Below are positions 16,688 to 26,600 of a stretch of 64,000 nt of DNA, piece by piece (position 1 is the first letter of the stretch; every line of letters starts with the position of its first letter). Source of the stretch: Palsa-504 sp963753225 (GTDB lineage Bacteria; Actinomycetota; Actinomycetes; Streptosporangiales; Streptosporangiaceae); the NCBI GenBank assembly GCA_963753225.1, contig CAVWBQ010000003.1, positions 62,001 through 126,000 on the forward strand. The letters are read 5' to 3'. Made by a program: the position numbers and the translations under genes. The notes beneath the pieces were generated by a model. The model was given only the letters and a program-made list of their open reading frames with translations, was not told where the DNA came from and did not search any database.

Positions 16688-17329
16688 ATGATTGAGCCCA
16701 TGAGCGACGCATACCGGTCCCGCCGGCCAGGACCCCGGCGGCCGGCCGGGGCCCCGGCCGGGCCGGATGAGGTACGCCGGGCGGTGCTGGACGCCGCGGC
16801 GACACTGTTCGCCGTGCACGGAGTTGACGCGGTGTCACTTCGCGACATCGCGGCGGCGGCCGGCGTTCATGTTGCGCTGATCGAGCGGTACATCGGCCAC
16901 CGGGAGGAGCTGGTGGCTGAGGTTTTCGGCCATGTTTCTGATCAGCTGGCCCGGGCGGTGGAGGAGAACCCGTTGTCGGGGCAGGGGTTCTCGCCTGACA
17001 CGGTGATGGGGAAATGGGTGCGGATAGCCGCCGCGCTGGTGATCTCGGGCCGGTCTCTGGAGAGCCGCGGTGATTTCAACCCGGTGGTGGCGATGGCCCA
17101 GACCCTGACGGCGGGGTACGGCCTGGCTGAGGAGGCGGCCCGGTTGCGGGCGGCCCAGATCGTGGCGGCCGCGCTGGGCTGGCGGATCTTCGAGGCCTAC
17201 CTGGTCGAGGCGGGCGGGCTGGGCGACGTCCCGCTGCAGACGCTGCGGGAGGAGCTGGCCCGGTCCGCGCGCCGGCTGGGCGCCACGCCCTGGCCCTCGC
17301 CGCCCGACCCCCGGCCGCGCACCCGCTGA
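16688..17329 (+). CDS. TetR family transcriptional regulator
   Basis: A 213-residue TetR regulator with HTH 'VRRAVLDAAATLFAVHGVDAVSLRDIAAAAGVHVALIERYIGHREELVAEVF' at about residues 28-80. The recognition helix 'VHVALIERYIGHR' departs from the common 'LYYHF' type. GGAGG lies 9 nt upstream of the ATG at 16688; a second ATG 5 codons in is possible. It lies just upstream of the desulfinase operon and is the obvious candidate to bind the palindrome TGTACA-ga-TGTACA at 17395-17408, and its relative at 14464. The ligand is unknown; a sulfur compound is an inference from context. Confidence 0.9.
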   Translation: MIEPMSDAYRSRRPGPRRPAGAPAGPDEVRRAVLDAAATLFAVHGVDAVSLRDIAAAAGVHVALIERYIGHREELVAEVFGHVSDQLARAVEENPLSGQGFSPDTVMGKWVRIAAALVISGRSLESRGDFNPVVAMAQTLTAGYGLAEEAARLRAAQIVAAALGWRIFEAYLVEAGGLGDVPLQTLREELARSARRLGATPWPSPPDPRPRTR

Positions 17330-17387
17330 GGCCAGACGGCCACCCGATCCGGGACCTTCGCCTCTAGGCGGGTGCTGGCCCGGCCGA

Positions 17388-17413
17388 TCCAATGTGTACA
17401 GATGTACAAATTC
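17388..17413. promoter_or_regulatory. operator with perfect TGTACA palindrome, desulfinase operon
   Basis: TGTACA-GA-TGTACA (17395-17408) is a perfect inverted repeat within a 26-bp block conserved at 14457-14482. It lies between the TetR gene and the desulfinase start at 17480, about 70 bp upstream of that ATG. Confidence 0.75.
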
Positions 17414-17479
17414 CTAGGGCGATGCCACCCCGGCCGGGGTATGCCGCCCCGGGGAGTCCCGAGGGGGAGGAGATACCCA

Positions 17480-18654
17480 TGACTGCAACCGATGCGCCCG
17501 AGAGGGTAGCGACGACCGTGCCGCTGCGCTGGGACGAGGTGTTCTACACGAACTGCCCGATGGTGTCGGCGAACAACGTGGACCAGGAGCTGGGCTGGTG
17601 CCGGGAGGAGTTCAAGAAGATCGGCGTGGAGTACGCCTACTTCCGGTCGCGGAGCGAGAACAACTTCTACCCGCACTACATCCACAACCTGGACAACCTG
17701 ATCCGGTTCGGCGGCCTGTACCCGCCCATCGCAGTGCACGCGGACATCCGCCGCACGCGGCTGCTGGGCGCGACGCAGGTCTGGGAGGGCGGCTGCATGC
17801 TGGTGCGGGCCCGCGACGACATCGCCACGATGGCGGACCTGAAGGGCAAGAAGATCGGGCTGACCAAGAGCCTGAACACGATCAAGAACGACTGGTGGCG
17901 GATCCAGGAGCACGCCGGGATCGAGCTCATGCTGCGGGTCAACGGCATGACCCGCGACGACGTGCAGATCGTCGAGTTCCCCTATCCGGATGACTGGTAC
18001 GACAAGCCGGAGATGCTCCAGGTGACGATGAACAACCCCTCGGAGCTGTGGCTGCGCCGCGACCACAAGCACGACCTGGCCTTCCGGCCGCTGGAGACCG
18101 CGCTGGAGAAGGGCACCGTGGACGCGATCTACACCCAGAGCAAGGTGTTCCAGCACCTGCAGGAGGACACCGGCAAGTTCAAGGCGATCGAGGACCTGTC
18201 CCGGTACCCGGACTGGACGCTGCAGATGGCGAACTGCCCCGCCGTCATCACCTGCACCGACGTCATGGCCGAGGAGCACCCCGACCTCGTCGTCGCCTAC
18301 ATGAAGGCCATGATCAAGGTCGGCCGGTGGGCGAACGAGCACAAGCACGCCGCCGCGGTGATCTTGAACCGGCAGACGTTCTACCGCGACGTCGAGGACA
18401 CCTACCAGGGCATCAAGGGCGTCGACATGGTGCCGAACCTGTCGCCGCGGAACCTGGCCGCGGTCGAGATCGGCAAGGACTTCATGCTCAGCCACGGCTA
18501 CATCAAGCGCGACTTCGACGTGCACGAATGGGCCGCGCCGCAGTTCCTGGAGAAGGCCGCCGAAGAGCTGCTGGAAGAGGAATGGAAGCAGATCACGACC
18601 GTCAAGCTGCCGGAGGCCTCCGAGCTGGAGCTCAGCGTCGTCCGCCTCGGCTAG
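17480..18654 (+). CDS. DszB-like sulfinate desulfinase / NMT1-SsuA fold protein
   Basis: A 391-residue protein with the periplasmic-binding-protein fold of NMT1/SsuA, but with no signal peptide or lipobox. It aligns in memory with DszB, the 2'-hydroxybiphenyl-2-sulfinate desulfinase: 'VFYTNCPMVSAN' against YSNCPV, 'LIRFGGLYPPI' against TRFGGEIPPL, then 'TRLLG' and 'DLKGKKIGLTKS'. The DszB catalytic Cys27, His60 and Arg70 have counterparts at Cys26, His66 and Arg76, with identical His-Arg spacing. It probably cleaves a C-S bond releasing sulfite, or is a relative with another substrate. The rhodanese gene follows 150 bp downstream. A GGGGGAGGAG ribosome site precedes the ATG. The alternative is a cytosolic substrate-binding homologue. 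Confidence 0.78.
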
Positions 18655-18669
18655 CCGCGGCAGCGGCGT

Positions 18670-18700
18670 CCCGCCGTCCCCCAAACGCAAAGACGGCGGG
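18670..18700 (+). terminator. hairpin between desulfinase and rhodanese genes
   Basis: CCCGCCGT and ACGGCGGG arms with a 15-nt loop, 16 bp past the desulfinase stop. It may act as a partial terminator or an mRNA-stabilising stem within the operon. Confidence 0.45.
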
Positions 18701-18804
18701 TGTGACGGGCCGCACGCACTAGGAGCTGGCCGGGCCGCACCGCTGGCCCGGCCCAGGCCCGGCCGACGGCTGGGCCGCCGTGACAACAAGAAAAGGTGAG
18801 TGAG

Positions 18805-19197
18805 ATGACCAAGACCGCGATGCAGATGATCGGCGAGGCCCGGGCCCAGGTGGGCATGGTGGAGCCGAAGAAGGCGGCGGACGAACTGGACGCTGGTGCC
18901 GTGTTCGTCGATGTGCGCGAGCCTGAAGAGTGGCAGCACGGCCACATCGACGGGTCGGTGGCGGCGCCCCGGGGGCTGCTGGAGTTCTTCGCCGACCCGG
19001 CCAGCCCCCGCCACAACCAGGCCCTGGACCCCGGCCGCCGGGTCATCGTCGTATGCGCCTCCGGCGCACGCGCGTCGCTGGCCGCCCTGACCCTCAAGAC
19101 GATGGGCTACGGCGACGTGGCCATCCTCGACGGCGGTCTCAAAGGCTGGACCGGCGCCGGGCTACCGGTCAACGAGCACGAGTATGCGGGCATCTAA
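18805..19197 (+). CDS. rhodanese-like domain protein
   Basis: A 130-residue single-domain rhodanese. 'GAVFVDVREPEEWQHGHIDGSVAAPRG' is the first conserved block, and the active-site loop 'VVCASGARASLAA' supplies the sulfur-carrying Cys followed by Ala-Ser-Gly-Ala-Arg. The C-terminal 'GYGDVAILDGGLKGWTGAGLPV' is also canonical. It should transfer sulfane sulfur in the cytosol (thiosulfate or persulfide as donor). The start at 18805 is chosen because AAAAGGTGAG is well spaced; a GTG at 18796 is in frame. Its position directly after the DszB-like gene suggests a role in handling sulfite or sulfane sulfur from desulfonation. Confidence 0.92.
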   Translation: MTKTAMQMIGEARAQVGMVEPKKAADELDAGAVFVDVREPEEWQHGHIDGSVAAPRGLLEFFADPASPRHNQALDPGRRVIVVCASGARASLAALTLKTMGYGDVAILDGGLKGWTGAGLPVNEHEYAGI

Positions 19198-19248
19198 TTA
19201 TCCGAGCACACCGTGTGCCGGAAGATGTGTGATCTGTGGAGGCGGGTC

Positions 19249-19662
19249 ATGATCTGGGCACTGCTAGCCCTGGTGGGTGTTCCGCTGTGGCTGTGCGCTC
19301 TCGGCATCCTGGCTTTGGTCTACCGGAATCGCGGCCTGCGCAAGCGGCACGGCGACATCGCCGTGCGGGTGCAGCGGACCGATAAAACCCGGTGGACGCG
19401 GGGCCACGCCCTATGGCTCTCCGATATCTTCGCCTGGCGGGGGAGCCCGGCCGCCTGGAGAGAGGACCTGGTGCACGTCGTCGGCGCAAGCGCCTGCAGC
19501 GCCACACCCGAGGAACGCAAGAAGCTCCATCGGCTGGGCGACGGACCCGTGGTCGCGACCTTGACAACCAGCCAAGGCGACGTGCTGCGCGTCGCCGCAT
19601 CAGCCGAGCACCGGTCGGCGCTGAGCGGGCCGTTCGCCTCGCCGATTATGTCAAACGGGTAG
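19249..19662 (+). CDS. DUF2550-like single-pass membrane protein
   Basis: A 137-residue protein with one N-terminal transmembrane helix ('MIWALLALVGVPLWLCALGILALVY') and a basic cytosolic stretch 'RNRGLRKRHGDI'. A small domain follows, 'RWTRGHALWLSDIFAWRGSPAAWREDLVHV', resembling actinobacterial DUF2550, which is named from genes near the ATP synthase cluster. The start at 19249 has GGAGG 8 nt upstream. It is on the same strand as the rhodanese, 51 bp downstream, and may belong to that operon. Function is unknown; the family assignment is from pattern only. Confidence 0.65.
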   Translation: MIWALLALVGVPLWLCALGILALVYRNRGLRKRHGDIAVRVQRTDKTRWTRGHALWLSDIFAWRGSPAAWREDLVHVVGASACSATPEERKKLHRLGDGPVVATLTTSQGDVLRVAASAEHRSALSGPFASPIMSNG

Positions 19663-19911
19663 CGCCAGGCGCCGCTGGCCCCGTCCCGGCTGGCCGAGAT
19701 ACCTACACGACACCTCATCCGCCGTTCCCCGCCCAGGCCCGGCCTGGAGAAGAAGGAAAACGCTCATGACAACAGATCAGGTCCTGCCCGGGGCAGACCC
19801 CGCAGACGCATCGGAGAGTCGGCGCAGATCCCCCCGAGCCGGCAGATACGCGGTAACGAGCGGAAGACGCCGCCGGGCGGCAGCCCCGCCCGGCCGCGTC
19901 CGGGAGCGGTG

Positions 19912-21168
19912 ATGCGGCCGCTGGCCGCCCGCCGACTCGGGCGGTTCGGCCGGCCGCAGCGCCGGCTGCGGGCCGGCCTGGTCCAGCTGCTATGCGCGCT
20001 GGCCGGGCTCGGGCTCGGCCTGCTGCTGCCCCGGATCACCCTTGACTCCACGGTGGCCAGCACCCGGGTGACCGAGACGCTGGTCGCGGTGGGCTTCGGC
20101 ATCCTGGGGCTGGTGACCGTCATCTTCTCGCTGCTGTTCCTGGTCGTGCAGTGGGCCTTCACCAGCCTGTCGCCCCGGCTGAACCTGTTCCGTGACGACC
20201 CGATCGTGTGGCGGACATTCGCCTTCGCCATCGGCGTGTTCGTGTTCTCGGTCACCACCGCCCTGGTCGTCGGCGACCAGGAGAAAGTGTCGGTGATCGT
20301 GCCGGCCGCCGAGATGGTGGCGGTGCTCGCCGCGATCGCCCTGATCCGCAGCCTGCAGGTCAAAGCCTTCGCCTCCATCCAGCTGGCGCCCACCCTGGCC
20401 GCCATCGCCGGGCAGGGCCGCGGAATCATCGACGACCTGTACCCCCGGCCGTACACGCCAGGCCGGCGTCCGGCCGCCCAGCTGCCATCGCGGCACCGGG
20501 CGGTCCTGTGGCCGTGCCGGCAGGCGATCTTGCAGCAACTCGACCTGGGCCGGCTGCTGCGCGCCGCCGACGGCGCCGTGATCGTGCTGCAGGCCGGCAT
20601 GGGCGACACGCTCCAGCAGGGCGCCCCGGTCGCCGACCTGCACGGCGGCGAGGTGACCGACACGGCGGTCCTGGCCGGGCTGGTGACCGGGCCCGAGCGC
20701 ACCTTCCGCCAGGACCCGCTGTTCGCGTTCCGCCTGCTGGCCGACATCGGCATGCGGGCGCTATCGCCCGCAGTCAACGACCCGGCCACCGCCGTCCAGG
20801 TGCTGGACACCACCGAGAGCCTCCTCCAGCTCCTCGTGTCACGCGACCTGGACGTGGCCGAGGTGGCCGATGACGCCGGGACGGTCCGGGTCGTGCTGGC
20901 CCTGCCGTCCTGGGACGACTACCTGCGCACCGCCCTGGACGACCTCATCGAGTCCGCAGCCCAGTCGCCCATGGTCCTGCTGCGGGCACGGACCATGCTC
21001 ACCACCGTGCTGACCGCGGCACCGCCAGCGCGCCAGCCGCCGATCACCCGGCGGCTCCAGCGCGCCGAGCAGCTCAGCTCCGGCAACTTCCCGGTGATCT
21101 GGCATGACGCGACCGGCACAGCCCGTCAGCCCAGCCCGGCAGCTTATCAGTCATCCCCAGCTTCCTAA
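19912..21168 (+). CDS. DUF2254 membrane protein
   Basis: A 418-residue protein. Four hydrophobic segments in the first 150 residues ('LVQLLCALAGLGLGLLLP', 'LVAVGFGILGLVTVIFSLLFLVVQ', 'FAFAIGVFVFSVTTALVV', 'MVAVLAAIALI') precede a cytosolic part with 'DDPLFAFRLLADIGMRALSPAVNDPATAVQVLD'. That 'ALSPAxNDPxTA' motif is diagnostic of DUF2254. Its function is not established; the architecture suggests a channel or sensor. GGGAG lies 5 nt before the ATG at 19912. It follows the DUF2550-like gene after 249 bp. The C-terminal tail is Pro/Ser-rich. Confidence 0.88.
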   Translation: MRPLAARRLGRFGRPQRRLRAGLVQLLCALAGLGLGLLLPRITLDSTVASTRVTETLVAVGFGILGLVTVIFSLLFLVVQWAFTSLSPRLNLFRDDPIVWRTFAFAIGVFVFSVTTALVVGDQEKVSVIVPAAEMVAVLAAIALIRSLQVKAFASIQLAPTLAAIAGQGRGIIDDLYPRPYTPGRRPAAQLPSRHRAVLWPCRQAILQQLDLGRLLRAADGAVIVLQAGMGDTLQQGAPVADLHGGEVTDTAVLAGLVTGPERTFRQDPLFAFRLLADIGMRALSPAVNDPATAVQVLDTTESLLQLLVSRDLDVAEVADDAGTVRVVLALPSWDDYLRTALDDLIESAAQSPMVLLRARTMLTTVLTAAPPARQPPITRRLQRAEQLSSGNFPVIWHDATGTARQPSPAAYQSSPAS

Positions 21169-22157
21169 TCGGCCACGACCGGCGGCAATCGCCCGGCCCA
21201 GGACCGAGCGGAAGTACATCCCGGGTGACAGTCATTGTCCAGGTTTGAAGGCTGTCGCCTGGACAGATCATCAGGTGCCATGTTCACGGACCCGTCGCGG
21301 CCGAGCAGAAGATCATGGTCTCGGGCCAATGTTCAGAAACGGTGACGCCGCGGGGTCTATAACGAGTGACGGCGGTTGCCGGGGGTGCCTATCCAGATGC
21401 ACCGGGCGTCTCGCCTATCTGGCCAGGTCCGCGAGAGATCCACATCGGGTAGTCACCTACAGATGTTGCACTAGCGGCCCTGCATCGAGACAGCGATCCG
21501 CAGAGCTGCAGCGACAATGAGCACGACACCCATGGAGATCTGTTACAGGAGCTCTCCGTCGAGCGCCCGGTGCAGCGTCATGCGACGGTCAGGCGATCCC
21601 CTGAGAACGAGTAACAGCCGCACAGCGACCGCGCACCCGGCGCACAGCACAGCGCCCCCATGGGCGGGCGCTGCGCGCCGCGATTCCGGCCCGGCACCCC
21701 TCCTGCCAGGGAGGACGCGGTCGCTGCGTTCCGCTTGCGTGATCCCGACCTCACCCCCACCCCGAGGGGCCCCGAGGGTGAGGTCGGGATCACTCCAGCT
21801 CCACTCCGCACAGACTGAAGGAGTGAGACCAATTTGGTATTGCACTGGGGAACCCGGAGCCGCCCCCGGCCCCGGAAAATCACGGCCCCGGTTCCAGGTT
21901 TCCCCCAGACCCCTTCCTGCCTCCCCCGTTACGGGGGTTCCCGCCGTACTGATGACCGTGGAAGGTGCAAGCAAAAGCGTCGCGCTGGCTGCGGTCCGCG
22001 CCAATGGGCGCTCCGGGCGTAGCGCCTGCGCATCGACGTGCCGTGTCACCTGATGAGGAAACCTGGCGGGCTGCCGCGCCGGGACCGCGCATCGCCCTGC
22101 TTCCTGGCCGCAGGGTTACGCGGCTTCGGGCCGAGATGGTGCCGGTAGCCTCGGGTT
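21169..22157. other. long intergenic region, no credible gene
   Basis: Nearly 1 kb between DUF2254 and the NUDIX gene. Short frames here have no ribosome sites or recognisable motifs. It holds a strong 53-nt hairpin (21740-21792) and a 15-bp palindrome, CCCCCGT-T-ACGGGGG, at 21923-21937. It may contain an untranslated RNA, but nothing identifies one. Confidence 0.5.
21740..21792. repeat. long perfect hairpin in intergenic DNA
   Basis: A 17-bp perfect stem (21740-21756 with 21776-21792; arm TGATCCCGACCTCACCC) and a 19-nt loop. It is more than 550 bp from the upstream gene and 365 bp before the next, too far for a simple terminator, so it may end an unannotated transcript or fold within a small RNA. 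Confidence 0.7.
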
Positions 22158-22718
22158 GTGACCGATGGCGCCGAACGGACCCGGTGGAGGATCCTCGCCG
22201 ACCGGCTGGTGGATGAGAGTCCGCACATCAAGCTGAGCATCGCGTCGGTCGAGCTGCCGGACGGGACCAGGTTCGAGCAGTACGTGGTGCGGATGCCGCG
22301 GTGCGCGATGACGGTGGTGCTGGATGAGGCCGGCGAGCGGGTGCTGCTGATCTGGCGGCACCGGTTCATCTTGGACCGGTGGGTGTGGGAGCTGCCCGGC
22401 GGTTACATCGATCCGGGTGAGGACGGCCGGGTGGCGGCGGCGCGGGAGGTGGAGGAGGAGACCGGGTACCGGCCCGGCCCGGTCGAGCACATCGTGACAT
22501 TCCAGCCGATGACTGGTACCGCTGAGAGCGCGCATGAGCTGTACCTGGCGCGCGGCGCGGACCGGGTCGGCGCGCCGGCCGCTGATGAGGCCGAGGCGGT
22601 CCGGTGGGTGCCGCTGGCCGAGCTGCCCGGCCTGATCGCTAAGGGCGAGATCGTCGGCGCGGCCACCATCATCGGCGCCCAGCACGCGCTGCTGTCAGCT
22701 GCGCAGCGCGGTCGCTGA
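22158..22718 (+). CDS. NUDIX hydrolase (ADP-ribose pyrophosphatase-like)
   Basis: A 186-residue NUDIX enzyme. The Nudix box is complete at about residues 80-102: 'GGYIDPGEDGRVAAAREVEEETGY', fitting Gx5Ex7REUxEExGU. Preceding 'RHRFILDRWVWELPGG' and following 'FQPMTGTAESAHELYLARGA' resemble the ADP-ribose pyrophosphatase branch. It hydrolyses a nucleoside diphosphate linked to another moiety, in the cytosol, with Mg2+. The start is a GTG at 22158. Its last 50 bp overlap the antisense regulator remnant. Confidence 0.9.
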   Translation: MTDGAERTRWRILADRLVDESPHIKLSIASVELPDGTRFEQYVVRMPRCAMTVVLDEAGERVLLIWRHRFILDRWVWELPGGYIDPGEDGRVAAAREVEEETGYRPGPVEHIVTFQPMTGTAESAHELYLARGADRVGAPAADEAEAVRWVPLAELPGLIAKGEIVGAATIIGAQHALLSAAQRGR

Positions 22719-23361
22719 ACTCCCGCACCGCCGGGGCACTGGCGTGGGGTGCGAGCCTTCGGCGCAGGTCCATTACGTACCGGATGCCGCGGCGGGACCG
22801 CAGCCCGGCGGTGACCTCGACTGCCGTCGCGCCGACCGCGGCGGCCTCGTCGGCCTCGCCCAGCTGGGCCAGCGCGGTGCCGAGCAGGGCCAGGTTGAAC
22901 GCGCGGCCGCGGACGAAGGCCTGGTTCATCCGCAGTGACCGGCGGGCGAACCGGGCGGCCTGGGCGCCCTGGCCCAGGTCACGGAAGCAGTGCGCCATCC
23001 GGGCGGCCAGGTAGGCCTCATCGAAGTAGGCCAGCCAGCCCGGCTCCTGGCCGGGCACCGCCTGCCCGAACGTGGTCTCGGCTTCGGCCAGGGCCCGGGC
23101 GCAGGCGCGGGCGTCGTCGCGGGCGGCGTGGCCGTGGGCCTCGGCGACCTGGCACTCGGCCAGCAGCACCGCGGACCCGGCCGTGCGGGCGGCGGCCTGG
23201 GCGGCCCGGGCCAGGTCGACGGCCTGGCCGGGGCGGGCGACGTAGACGGCCTGCTGGCTCATCGCGGCCAGGATCTCCGCGCCCAGCGCGTCATCGCCGG
23301 CCAGCCGGGCCAGCCCGAGCGCCTGGATCAGGTACCGCTGGGCCAGGCCGTGCTGCTCTGT
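22669..23361 (-). pseudogene. C-terminal remnant of an XRE/TPR-type regulator
   Basis: Reading the minus strand from about 23361 gives 'EQHGLAQRYLIQALGLARLAGDDALG', continuing into 'AEILAAMSQQAVYVARPGQAVDLARAA' and on to a stop at 22669. This is the helical repeat C-terminal half of the large actinobacterial XRE regulators of about 400 residues. The HTH half is missing: upstream of 23361 the sequence switches abruptly to unrelated coding-like DNA on the other strand. An internal ATG at 23262 could give a 197-residue product, but there is no sign of a promoter. Best read as a gene truncated by rearrangement. Confidence 0.7.
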
Positions 23362-23527
23362 TCACCGAGCTTGACCTGCGTACCATCGGCGGCACCCATA
23401 TCGCGGTCCCCAAGGGCACCGCCTGGTTCGCCGCCAGCACCCTCAGCGGCCTCGCCCGCCAGGTCGCCGCCGCCCAGCACCCCGCGGAAGGGGATCCCGC
23501 GGAAGGGGACCGCTGTAAGGGCATAGC
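23362..23527 (+). pseudogene. orphan coding fragment of unknown origin
   Basis: A plus-strand segment encodes 'FTELDLRTIGGTHIAVPKGTAWFAAST', followed by 'LSGLARQVAAAQH' and a duplicated 'PAEGD', ending at TAG (about 23525). It has protein-like composition but no start, and it begins exactly where the regulator remnant breaks off, marking a rearrangement junction. The parent gene is not recognised. Confidence 0.4.
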
Positions 23528-23614
23528 TCAGGGCAGGCTCGCAGCCGGCGGAAGGCCCCGGGCCGGAAATCTGTTATGCCGTAGGGGCCTTCCTGGTTTA
23601 TTCTTCCCGCCGGT

Positions 23615-26600
23615 ATGGAGTCGAGTTCTGTGACGTCTTCGCCCGCCGGGCCCGCCCGGCTGCGGACCGGGCGTCCCCGGCGATCCAGGTCGCATTCCGA
23701 GCGCGCTGCCGCGCGCGCGGCGGCACGCGCCGCCCGCCGCGCGGCCATGCCGCCGATCACCTATCCCGCCGAGCTGCCCGTCAGCCAGCGCAGGGACGAG
23801 ATCGCCGAGGCCATCCGCGACCACCAGGTGGTGGTGATCGCGGGGGAGACCGGCTCCGGCAAGACGACCCAGATACCCAAGATCTGCCTGGAGCTCGGCC
23901 GCGGCGTCGACGGGCAGATCGGCCACACGCAGCCGCGACGGCTGGCCGCCCGGACGGTAGCCGAACGGATCGCCGAGGAGCTCGGCAGCCCGCTGGGAGA
24001 GGCGGTCGGCTACCAGGTCAGGTTCACCGACGTGTCCGCCGACGGCACGCTGGTGAAGCTGATGACCGACGGCATCCTGCTGAACGAGCTCGCCCGCGAC
24101 CGGGACCTGCGCCGCTACGACACGCTGATCATCGACGAGGCGCACGAGCGCAGCCTGAACATCGACTTCATCCTCGGCTACCTCAGGCAGCTGCTGCCCC
24201 GGCGCCCGGATCTGAAGGTAATCATCACCTCCGCGACCATCGACCCCGAGCGGTTCGCGGCCGCCTTCGGCGGTGCGCCGATCGTCGAGGTCTCCGGCCG
24301 GACCTACCCCGTGGAGGTCCGGTACCGGCCGGTAGACGAGGACGCGGACCAAGGCCAGGCGATCAGCGACGCGATCGACGAGCTGTCCGCCGAGGGGCCC
24401 GGCGACATCCTGGTGTTCCTGTCTGGCGAGCGGGAGATCAGGGACACCGCCGACCTGCTGGCCGGCCGCGAACGGCTCGAAGTGCTCCCCTTGTATGGCC
24501 GGCTGTCCGCCGCCGAGCAGCACCGGGTCTTCGAACGCCGTGCCGCGTCCAGCCTCACCCGCCGGGTCGTGCTGGCGACCAACGTGGCCGAGACCTCGCT
24601 CACCGTGCCCGGCATCAAGTACGTCATCGACCCGGGTACCGCGCGCATCTCGCGGTACAGCTACCGGACCAAGGTGCAGCGGCTGCCGATCGAGCCGATC
24701 TCGCAGGCATCGGCCAACCAGCGCAAGGGGCGCAGCGGGCGGACCTCGGACGGCATCTGCATCAGGCTGTACTCCGAGGAGGACTTCGAGTCCCGGCCTG
24801 AGTTCACCGATCCGGAGATCCTGCGCACCAACCTGGCCTCCGTTATCTTGCAGATGGCGGCGATCGGCCTGGGGGACATCCCGAAGTTCCCGTTCATCGA
24901 CCCGCCCGACGCGCGCAACATCGCCGACGGGCTGACCCTCCTCGCCGAGTTGAACGCGTTCAAGAACGGTCACATCACCGGGCTCGGGCGCAAGCTGGCC
25001 CGGCTGCCGGTGGACCCGCGGATCGGCCGGATGATCCTCGAGGCCGACCGGAACGGCTGCGTCCGCGAGGTCCTGATCATCGCTGCGGCGCTGTCCATCC
25101 AGGACCCGCGCGAGCGGCCCGCCGACGCCCAGCAGGCGGCCGACGACAAGCACCGCCGCTTCGCCGACGAGGACTCGGACTTCGTCACCTACCTGAACCT
25201 GTGGGACTACCTGGCCGAGCGGCAGCGCGAGCTGTCTTCCTCGGCCTTCCGCCGGCTATGCCGCGCCGAGTTCCTGAACTACCTGCGGGTCCGTGAATGG
25301 CAGGATCTCCAGGGGCAGCTGCAGACGCTGGCCGGCGATCTCGGGGTGGTGGTCAGTTCTTCTTCGTCCGAACGGACCGGGCTGCACGTTTCCCTGCTGG
25401 CGGGCCTGCTGTCCCAGATCGGGCTGAAGAGCGAGCCGCTCCAGGCGGCCGCCTCGGCGCCCAGGGGGCGCAGGCCGCTGGCCGAGTACCTGGGCGCGCG
25501 CAACGCCCGGTTCGCGATCTTCCCCGGATCCGCCCTGACCAGGAAGGCACCGGACTGGATCGTGGCGGCCGAGCTGGTGGAGACGTCCCGGCTGTGGGCG
25601 CGGACCGTGGCGCGGATCGAGCCCGAGTGGGTGGAGCCGCTGGCCGCTCACCTGGTCAAGCACAGCTACAGCGAGCCGCACTGGGAGAAGAAACGCGGCG
25701 GGGCCGCTGCGCTGGAGAAGGTGACGCTGTACGGGGTGCCGCTGGTCGTGGACAGGAAGGTCCCGTACGGACGGATCGACCCGGCGGCGGCGCGGGAGCT
25801 GTTCATCAGGCACGCGCTGGTGGAGGGGGACTGGCAGACCAGCCACCGGTTCTTCGCGGAGAACCGCCGGCTGCTGGCCGAGGCCGAGGAGGTCGAGCAC
25901 CGCGCCCGCCGCCGCGGCCTGGTCGCGAGCGAGGACGAGCTGTTCGCGTTCTACGACGCGCGGATCCCAGCGGACGTGGTCTCCGCCCAGCACTTCGACA
26001 CCTGGTGGAAGCAGGCCCGCCGGGCCGACCCCGCCCTGCTCACCTTCACGGCCGGCGACCTGCTCAACGACGCCGCCGCCGGGGTCAGCGCCGACGCCTA
26101 CCCCGACGTGTGGACCTCGGAGTCCGCCGGGCTGCCTGCCGCTCCGCTCTCCTACGCCTTCGAGCCGGGCAGCGAGACCGACGGCGTGACCGTGGACATC
26201 CCGCTGAGCCGGCTCAACCAGGTCAACCCGGCCGAATTCTCCTGGCAGGTGCCCGGGCTGCGCACCGAGCTGGTCACCGAGATGATCCGGTCGCTGCCCA
26301 AGGCGCTGCGGCGTGACCTGGTACCCGCGCCGGACGTGGCACGGGAGGTCGTCGCCCGCCTCGGCGAGCCGTCCGGGGACCTGCGCGACGCCGTGGCCCG
26401 CGAGGTGCGGTCGCTGCGAGGGGTGAACGTGCCGCGCGACGCGTGGGACCTGTCGAAGCTGCCCCGGCACCTGCGGATCACCGTCCGGGTGACCGACTCC
26501 GGTCGCGTCCTGGCCGAGGGCAAAGACGTCGCCGAGCTGCAGCGCGAGCTCAGGCCGCGGCTGCGGGCGGTGCTGTCCGAGGCGGCGGGCGGGATCACCC

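Noticed and set aside
17480..18654. An ABC-transporter substrate-binding protein call for the NMT1-fold gene
   Set aside because: There is no signal peptide or lipobox and no permease or ATPase gene nearby, while DszB catalytic residues are conserved; kept only as an alternative.
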